NCBI GenBank assembly: GCA_001803645.1
Contig: MHDW01000198.1
Coordinates: forward strand, 14,672-26,673
Source of the DNA: Nitrospirae bacterium GWC2_42_7
Lineage (GTDB): Bacteria > Nitrospirota > Thermodesulfovibrionia > Thermodesulfovibrionales > UBA6898
DNA: 12,002 bases
Direction of reading: 5' to 3'
Part shown: piece by piece, positions 7,277 to 12,002 of the stretch
How positions within the stretch are numbered: position 1 is the first letter of the stretch
How the letters are laid out: every line of letters starts with the position of its first letter
Position numbers and translations under genes: made by a program
Notes under the pieces: generated by a model
What the model was told of the DNA's origin: nothing
Database searches by the model: none
The model's input: the letters and a program-made list of their open reading frames with translations, nothing else

Positions 7277-9420
7277 GCAATACCCTCGCCGTCTGAGAGG
7301 TTGTATCTTTTCATAAGTTTCCTGGAGATGTTAATTATCTCTGTATTGTCTGATCTTGTGCCATATTTAAGAATTGGTCCTATAACTGTTGAAGGATAGT
7401 AGTGGAGTGTCTTGAATATCTCCACCTTCAGCTTCTCCAGATCATTCTTGTGAACTATGCTGGCAGACCTGCATATGCTCAGAAGCTGATCGACCGCACT
7501 GCCGTCCCCGATCCTGCCTAACATCCTGATAATTCTCTTTTTGAATACAAATCTCTTGCCGAGCATATCTTTTTCCTTAAGCAGTCTTATCATTTGAGGC
7601 ACTGCATTTTTCATCCTGTAAGCACCGGCCAGAAGTACTGCGCCTTTCTGAAGCTGAAATACCGGGCTCTTCAGAAATTTTCTTATATAAAAATCTGCCT
7701 CATTTTCATGAAAACTCAGGAGCGTACGCAAAGCTTCAAGACGTACCAGCGACACCTTATGCCCCAGAAAAACCTTTATCTCCGGCAAATAGTCCCTGCC
7801 CTGACATTCTCTCAATAAATAAAGCATATTTCTTAATACATACCAGCGGTTGTCGCGGAGCCGGGTCACAATATAGGGCAGTGAGTCGTCCTTAATAGAT
7901 GTAAGCAGTGTTATCATGAACCTTCTTTTGCTCATATCGGTCTCTTCATTAAGAGCTTCCAGCAGATAAGGCACAAGAAAAGACCTCATAGCTATCACAA
8001 GCCTTCCTGCGGCCTCTCTTTTTTTCCTTCCGTATTGTTTTAATGCCTCTGTAGCCTTTCCATTAAATTGATCAGTAGAAAAAATGCTTCTGATCATGCC
8101 AGCGGCATAAATGCTGTTGTTACCTTGCAAAGACTGTGTCTTCAGAGCATTGTATATTTCAAGGACCTTCTCAAAGTCGCCTTTTTCCATAAAAATACCT
8201 GCCAAAGAAGTCAATTTTCCGAGAACTTTCTGAAACAACTCGTTCTCCAGTGTATTAAGTGCAACCAGATCCAAAATAGTCTCAAAAGACGCACCCAAAA
8301 TAATATCTTCAGAACATTCTTCAATGATAGTAGCGGCAAACCCTGTTCTGTTCTCCCCTGTATCTATCTTTACAGACAGTTTGTCCTGTGAAAAATCTTC
8401 CTGAAAATGGATCAAATTGCTCTCGTTAAAAATACCCGCGCTACCCCCATCTATTTCAATGTCGTGTAATACAGCTCCACCTTGTACGATGAAGTCAAAA
8501 ACAAAATCTGAATTTTCCAATGTTCTTTGGATCACTTTTGGCAACTGCACAGGGATATCAGTTTCTTCAATCTCAGTTTCGGATAATTCGTTTATATTGG
8601 TCTCCCCGCCTTTCAGTCCATCGGAAAAATCAGCAAAGGCCTGAGCTTCATTCTGCCCGCCTTCTTTATGATCCATTGTGTCTGATTCGAAACCTCCGAC
8701 AAGCTGATTGATCTTTTCTTCATTAGAAGTCCCAATCTGTGAAAGGTCAGCCAAAGGAGTTTCACCCTGTCCATCTCCTATATGATAGAAGGTACTTACA
8801 ATGAAATCACCGGGCGCCTGGCTGGTCTTATCTTCTTTGGAAACTCCCATTGGTAGGTCAGCAATGATCGTCTCTTTCTCCGGATCAGCATCGATGTTGT
8901 TTGTCTTGCTGACGTATTCACTAAAAACGTGATTGATATTTTCTTCCCGCGAAGCCATCATCGAAAGGTCATCAGCCTGGTTACCATTAAAATGAATTCT
9001 GATATTTGTAATTTTCTCCTCTGCCAAAGCTTTTGTAAACTCCTCGTTCGAGAACAATTTAGATGAAATCAACTTATGAAAGTTGGTGAGTTCCCTCCGG
9101 GTAAGCCCATCAATAAAGGACAAAGCCTTTATTTGCCTGCTATTGAGCCATGATGCATAATTCTGCAGGACCAGCAGTTCGTCTTTCAGTGCTTTACTGT
9201 CGACCATTACTTTACCGTCAGAAGCCTCGACGTGTATAAGTGGATTCTTGCGAAAGGCTTTCCCCAAGGCATAATGTGCATTTCTCAGAAGGTCACTTAT
9301 CAGGGGATTTGTATGGGAGTACATCTGTGAGTTGATATGTGCAGAATATAAATTCATAACTGCATCTAAAATGTATTTCAGATCGCGGGGATCTTCAGTT
9401 ACATCAGCTGTTTTTTGCAT
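7273..9420 (-). CDS. HEAT-repeat protein with shared N-terminal domain and repetitive acidic linker
   Basis: 715 aa, soluble. Residues about 15-145 form an alpha/beta domain (SHTNPLISDLLRNAHYALGK, NPLIHVEASDGKVMVDSKAL, FIDGLTRRELTNFHKLI) resembling the N-terminus of the HD-GYP protein. Residues 151-290 are an acidic low-complexity linker of about 3.7 degenerate 37-39-aa repeats. A region of unknown fold follows (about 290-400), then helical repeats: a TPR-like hairpin around 405-430 and HEAT repeats from about 475 to 690 (for example SLPYIVTRLRDNRWYVLRNM, SLVRLEALRTLLSF, and AVPQMIRLL). HEAT arrays bind proteins, so a scaffold for the HD-GYP enzyme or its target is plausible (inference). It lies 74 bp after the SPOR/TPR gene. 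There is no clear Shine-Dalgarno sequence; the region before the ATG is A-rich. Specific function unknown. Confidence 0.85.
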   Translation of the reverse strand: MQKTADVTEDPRDLKYILDAVMNLYSAHINSQMYSHTNPLISDLLRNAHYALGKAFRKNPLIHVEASDGKVMVDSKALKDELLVLQNYASWLNSRQIKALSFIDGLTRRELTNFHKLISSKLFSNEEFTKALAEEKITNIRIHFNGNQADDLSMMASREENINHVFSEYVSKTNNIDADPEKETIIADLPMGVSKEDKTSQAPGDFIVSTFYHIGDGQGETPLADLSQIGTSNEEKINQLVGGFESDTMDHKEGGQNEAQAFADFSDGLKGGETNINELSETEIEETDIPVQLPKVIQRTLENSDFVFDFIVQGGAVLHDIEIDGGSAGIFNESNLIHFQEDFSQDKLSVKIDTGENRTGFAATIIEECSEDIILGASFETILDLVALNTLENELFQKVLGKLTSLAGIFMEKGDFEKVLEIYNALKTQSLQGNNSIYAAGMIRSIFSTDQFNGKATEALKQYGRKKREAAGRLVIAMRSFLVPYLLEALNEETDMSKRRFMITLLTSIKDDSLPYIVTRLRDNRWYVLRNMLYLLRECQGRDYLPEIKVFLGHKVSLVRLEALRTLLSFHENEADFYIRKFLKSPVFQLQKGAVLLAGAYRMKNAVPQMIRLLKEKDMLGKRFVFKKRIIRMLGRIGDGSAVDQLLSICRSASIVHKNDLEKLKVEIFKTLHYYPSTVIGPILKYGTRSDNTEIINISRKLMKRYNLSDGEGIA
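8551..8970 (-). repeat. Degenerate tandem repeat (37-39 codons, about 3.7 copies) in the HEAT-protein linker
   Basis: Four consecutive units begin with Asp-(Leu/Phe)-(Ser/Pro) at residues 151, 188, 225 and 264, with lengths of 37, 37, 39 and about 27 residues. Shared positions are roughly DLSxxxSxEEKINQ, then a hydrophobic/Gly/Phe patch, S-x-T, and a GETxxA-like end. The match is by eye at protein level; at DNA level it is strongly diverged, so this is an old duplication. Confidence 0.6.
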
Positions 9421-9494
9421 TTTTATTTTTAATCCATGTTTTTAAATTCACGGGCCCTGCTTATAAAAATATCCTTTGTATCATATGATTCAGC

Positions 9495-10529
9495 TCATTT
9501 CATCTCTCCCCATTCAAGTCCCCAGATGATAAACTCATTAAGCCTTTCAGCTGCTTCGCTGTCGATCTCCTTAAGATGTTGATATATCTCCGCTGCAAGG
9601 AATTTCTTGCCCATGCTCACATATACGATCCCAAGCCCTTCAAGCGCGCTGACATTATCAGGGTCGATCTCAAGCGCTTTCTTAAAGGCAGTTACTGAGT
9701 TTTTTGCCCTGTCTATATAGCTGTCCAGCAGGCTGTGTCCCATGCCAGCATGAAAATCAGGCACATCCGGCATCAGCTCCGCTGCCTTACGGTATTCCCT
9801 ATATGCTTTTTCAGGCGAACCCGAATCAAGGAGTGTTGCGCCATACCATGCGTGAAGGTCCGGATCATTAGGCCATTTTTCGAGCCCCTTCTTCAGAAGT
9901 TCAGAAGCTTTTTTATAATCCTTGTTATCAAACTGAATTGATACATCTTCAAGGAGTTTGTTCCGCGGATCATCAGGATCTTCATCAGCTTGTAGATCTT
10001 CAAGGGTGTCGTCAACTCCGGGCTCCATGTTATCATCAGCAACTTCATTGTTATTGCTTGTGCTATTTGGAGAAATTATCTTATTTGCCCCTCCATCTAA
10101 TTTTGTCGCAAACTTTTCAGGCAGATTGCTTTTGGCCTGCTGTTGATCTTTATCATCATAGGACTTGAGTATCTTCACGCCCTCAACATCTGTCACCTTT
10201 AGCATAAAGGCATCAGACGCAATTGCTTTTACCTTCTTTAAAACCTTTTCTGCTTCAACAGCGTTATTAAATTTGCCGAACCTGACTATATAGTATTTAC
10301 TCCCCTCCTCTATTCTCAAGCCGTTCTTTTCATCTTCGGTCAGCTTCTCTGAAAGCACTTCAAAATGCTTCTCGGCAAAACTAAGCGCCTTTAGGCTGTA
10401 TGTCCCTGTCTGAATCGAATAGAATCCTTCAGAGGCATCTGAAGGACTACCAGGAAGGATCAATGAGAATATGAACAGCAGAATATTGATCAGAAAAAAT
10501 GCAGCTTTTTTTATATAAGTTTTAAACAT
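9495..10529 (-). CDS. Exported SPOR-domain and TPR-repeat protein
   Basis: 344 aa. Residues 1-33 are a signal peptide or N-terminal anchor (KK, then FFLINILLFIFSLIL, with a possible cut near SDA-SEG). There is no lipobox cysteine, so it is not an evident lipoprotein. Residues about 36-113 fit a SPOR domain (FYSIQTGTYSLKALSFAEKH ... YYIVRFGKFNNAVEAEKVLKK), a peptidoglycan-glycan binding fold. A polar acidic linker covers about 120-188. Residues about 190-325 contain four TPR units (for example DYKKASELLKKGLEKWPNDP, AYREYRKAAELMPDVPD, AFKKALEIDPDNVSALEGLG). The protein probably acts in the periplasm at the cell wall as an assembly scaffold; partners are unknown. It begins 60 bp after the aldolase stop, with no clear Shine-Dalgarno sequence before the ATG, and precedes the HEAT/HD-GYP pair in the same direction, so co-transcription is likely. 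Confidence 0.88.
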   Translation of the reverse strand: MFKTYIKKAAFFLINILLFIFSLILPGSPSDASEGFYSIQTGTYSLKALSFAEKHFEVLSEKLTEDEKNGLRIEEGSKYYIVRFGKFNNAVEAEKVLKKVKAIASDAFMLKVTDVEGVKILKSYDDKDQQQAKSNLPEKFATKLDGGANKIISPNSTSNNNEVADDNMEPGVDDTLEDLQADEDPDDPRNKLLEDVSIQFDNKDYKKASELLKKGLEKWPNDPDLHAWYGATLLDSGSPEKAYREYRKAAELMPDVPDFHAGMGHSLLDSYIDRAKNSVTAFKKALEIDPDNVSALEGLGIVYVSMGKKFLAAEIYQHLKEIDSEAAERLNEFIIWGLEWGEMK

Positions 10530-10546
10530 AGTTCAATGACTTTGAA

Positions 10547-10562
10547 AAAACAGCATTGTTTT
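10547..10562 (-). terminator. Weak AT-rich hairpin with T-run between the aldolase and SPOR/TPR genes
   Basis: On the minus strand AAAACA-ATGC-TGTTTT forms a 6-bp AT-rich stem followed by two more T residues. The stem has one G-C pair, so it is at best a leaky terminator and may be accidental. Confidence 0.2.
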
Positions 10563-10589
10563 AGCAAAAACTATCAAAAATCTGTATCT

Positions 10590-11540
10590 TTATTCAAGAG
10601 GTGTTCCGTCAACCAGATCCTCATAGAACTTCTTTAAGTCAGGGAGTTTTTCTGCAGCCATAGCCTTCATACCGCTCCTCGGATGCTCATTCAGTATCCC
10701 TGTTATCATATAAGGTATGTGGTAGCCCCACTCCATTTCTGACTTAAGAGGTATCAACATGTCCTGTATCACCTCGAAGATCGGCCTTATATCAAACTTC
10801 GGGTTCTTAAGGAATGAAAGAAGAAGCTCAAGCGGACAATTCCCTGCTCCTCTGCCCATGCCATAGAGAGTCGCATCTATGCGGTTTATCCCGGCTATGA
10901 TCGCTTCAACTGTATTGGCAAATGCCAGCTGCTGATTGTTATGAGTATGTATGCCGAGTTCTTTTCCCGGCAAGGCCTCAAAATATTTCTTTGCAAGGAA
11001 ATGTATCTGCTCTGAATACATAGCGCCGAAACTGTCAACAAGATAGACTACCGGCACACTGCTTTTCGAAAGATCATCCAGCGCATCGTCAAGATCCTTT
11101 TCGAGGACCTTTGATACAGCCATCAGGTTTATGGTAGTTTCATAGCCCTTCTCCATGCAATGATGTGCAAGGCTTATACCCTTATCAACTTCCTTGACAT
11201 AACATGCAACCCTTATCATATCAAGGACACTATCTTTCTTATTAGGTATATCCTCGGGTTCTATTCTTCCTATATCTGCCATGGCAGATAACTTCATTTT
11301 GGTCTCAAAGCCGTCAGTTATTTTCCTGATATCATCTTCTGAACAGAACTTCCATGCGCCGTTTTCTTTTCTCGAAAAATACTTCTCAGAAGACTTGTAT
11401 CCTATTTCCATATAGTCTACGCCGGAGTTGGAAAGAGCAACAAAGACTTTTTTAACAAATTCATCGGTGAATTGCCATTGGTTGATCAAACCACCGTCAC
11501 GAACTGTACAATCAAGGACCTTGATCTGGGGACGATACAT
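10590..11540 (-). CDS. HMGL-like (DRE-TIM metallolyase) aldolase, substrate unknown
   Basis: 316 aa, a complete TIM-barrel catalytic domain without the C-terminal regulatory domain of isopropylmalate or homocitrate synthases. The N-terminal metal/catalytic motif VLDCTVRDGG (8-17) carries the R14-D15 pair. VDSFGAMY at 168-175 is the conserved inner-barrel strand, HTHNN at 198-202 supplies the two His and Asn of the metal site, and GMGRGAGNCPLE (227-238) is the glycine-rich loop. These are shared with 4-hydroxy-2-oxovalerate aldolase and HMG-CoA lyase relatives, so a divalent-metal-dependent aldol cleavage or condensation of a 2-oxo acid in the cytoplasm is expected; the substrate cannot be read. 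The start is supported by AGGAGG 11 nt upstream and a promoter about 65 bp upstream. The preceding gene is also a pyruvate-type aldolase. Whether the following SPOR/TPR gene belongs to the same functional unit is doubtful. Confidence 0.87.
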   Translation of the reverse strand: MYRPQIKVLDCTVRDGGLINQWQFTDEFVKKVFVALSNSGVDYMEIGYKSSEKYFSRKENGAWKFCSEDDIRKITDGFETKMKLSAMADIGRIEPEDIPNKKDSVLDMIRVACYVKEVDKGISLAHHCMEKGYETTINLMAVSKVLEKDLDDALDDLSKSSVPVVYLVDSFGAMYSEQIHFLAKKYFEALPGKELGIHTHNNQQLAFANTVEAIIAGINRIDATLYGMGRGAGNCPLELLLSFLKNPKFDIRPIFEVIQDMLIPLKSEMEWGYHIPYMITGILNEHPRSGMKAMAAEKLPDLKKFYEDLVDGTPLE

Positions 11541-11551
11541 AATTTTGCAAA

Positions 11552-11557
11552 CCTCCT
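11552..11557 (-). promoter_or_regulatory. Ribosome binding site of the HMGL-like aldolase gene
   Basis: A perfect AGGAGG lies 11 nt before the ATG at 11540. It is the strongest Shine-Dalgarno sequence in the window and confirms this start. Confidence 0.85.
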
Positions 11558-11606
11558 AAGCAAATTATCCCTTGCATGCCTGAAGGCATTAAAAGGAATA
11601 TGTGAA

Positions 11607-11636
11607 ATTATACACAATTAAAGCCATGCCTGTGAA
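11607..11636 (-). promoter_or_regulatory. Sigma-70-type promoter for the aldolase gene
   Basis: On the minus strand TTCACA (11636-11631, 5 of 6 to TTGACA) and a perfect TATAAT (11612-11607) are separated by 18 nt. Transcription would start near 11600 and give a leader of about 60 nt with a small ATGCC/GGCAT hairpin (11576-11589) ahead of the AGGAGG. A TGTGA-N6-ACACA motif (11601-11616) overlaps the -10 box. Confidence 0.65.
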
Positions 11637-11685
11637 GCTTACCTTTCATCTATTTAACATCGAATAAATCCGGGTGACCGGCATG

Positions 11686-11815
11686 CCGACTGGATATAGT
11701 ATTTGAGCGGCTTTTTTTGTCGATAGTAGAACAGTGTATAAATCTAAAAATAAAGAGGCAAAAACCTCAGAGGCCGGTACGACCGAGAATGAGCGAAAAC
11801 ACTATATCCGGTCGG
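11686..11815. repeat. 15-bp inverted repeat pair with 100-nt spacing (MITE-like or structured intergenic element)
   Basis: The left arm CCGACTGGATATAGT (11686-11700) and right arm ACTATATCCGGTCGG (11801-11815) are inverted copies with one mismatch. Between them lie the short hairpin CGGT-ACG-ACCG (11775-11785) and the GAGG/CCTC pair. A perfect palindrome CGGCATGCCG (11679-11688) overlaps the left end. No ORF is supported inside and no target-site duplication is visible. It may be a miniature element remnant or a structured untranslated region of the upstream gene. Confidence 0.5.
11745..11768 (-). terminator. Weak terminator candidate after the Eda-like gene
   Basis: On the minus strand GAGG-TTTTTG-CCTC forms a 4-bp GC-rich stem followed by the T-rich run TTTATTTTTA. 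It lies about 60 bp after the Eda-like stop, in the right position, but the stem is short. Confidence 0.3.
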
Positions 11816-11829
11816 TAGATCTGCTACGC

Positions 11830-12002
11830 TTATTTTTCATTTGTCTCTGACTTTGTCCTGTCCACAAAAATCCCCGCAAGTTCTGTTATAGTCTTCCAGT
11901 TCTCAGTTTTTACAAGCTCGCGTTTGATGATGGCAGATCCGACAAGTATGCCGGCAGCCCTGGCAGCAAGATATCCTGAAATATTATCCTGTGTTGCCCC
12001 GC
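11830..12002 (-). CDS. KDPG/KHG aldolase (Eda-like), C-terminal fragment cut by the window edge
   Basis: Only the last 56 residues are visible (GATQDNISGYLAARAAGILV, GSAIIKRELVKTENWKTITE, LAGIFVDRTKSETNEK, then TAA at 11832-11830). The pattern G-x-T-x-x-N-x-x-x-Y/W-L-x-A-x-A-x-G-I-x-V-G-S, followed by an x-W-x-x-I-T-x-L-A helix, is that of the phosphate-binding end of 2-dehydro-3-deoxy-phosphogluconate/4-hydroxy-2-oxoglutarate aldolases. The known reaction releases pyruvate from KDPG or glyoxylate plus pyruvate from KHG. The Schiff-base lysine lies outside the window. It is separated from the next gene by 289 bp containing a promoter, so it is probably a separate transcription unit. Confidence 0.7.
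   Translation of the reverse strand, partial: GATQDNISGYLAARAAGILVGSAIIKRELVKTENWKTITELAGIFVDRTKSETNEK

Noticed and set aside
9480..9489. ATCATATGAT palindrome between the SPOR/TPR and HEAT genes as an operator
   Set aside because: A single 10-bp AT-rich palindrome is expected by chance and there is no promoter around it.
9495..10529. SPOR/TPR protein as a lipoprotein
   Set aside because: The signal region has no cysteine near the predicted cleavage site.

Overview
The window is about 12 kb of moderate-to-low GC bacterial DNA in which every convincing gene lies on the minus strand, so transcription runs from high to low coordinates. The gene content (a HEAT-repeat protein overlapping an HD-GYP protein, a SPOR/TPR envelope protein, a stand-alone HMGL-like aldolase, and GC-rich palindromic elements inserted in frame in genes) suggests a Gram-negative environmental bacterium of the Nitrospirota/deltaproteobacterial kind. 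This is an impression from gene families and not a measured placement. No rRNA, tRNA, CRISPR array or transposase gene was found.

Right part (12002 to 10590): the C-terminal end of a KDPG/KHG aldolase-like protein (Eda family) is cut by the window edge. A structured 289-bp intergenic region follows, with a weak terminator, a 15-bp inverted repeat spaced by 100 nt, a good sigma-70-type promoter and an AGGAGG ribosome binding site. Then comes a complete DRE-TIM (HMGL-like) aldolase.

Middle part (10529 to 6176): three genes follow in one direction. They encode an exported SPOR-domain/TPR protein, a 715-aa HEAT-repeat protein with a repetitive acidic linker, and a 366-aa HD-GYP phosphodiesterase whose start overlaps the HEAT gene stop by ATGA. 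The HEAT and HD-GYP proteins appear to share a homologous N-terminal domain. This looks like a cyclic-di-GMP signalling or envelope module.

Left part (5896 to 1, running off the edge): a tightly packed three-gene operon with 2-nt gaps. It encodes a 1100-aa PLD-nuclease/superfamily 2 helicase fusion, a Bro-N antirepressor-like protein, and a large Eco57I-type adenine methyltransferase/restriction protein, of which 585 codons are visible up to just past motif I. Together these look like a restriction-modification-like defence system with an ATP-dependent PLD nuclease and an embedded regulator. GC-rich palindromic repeats sit in frame in the helicase and, apparently, in the methylase.
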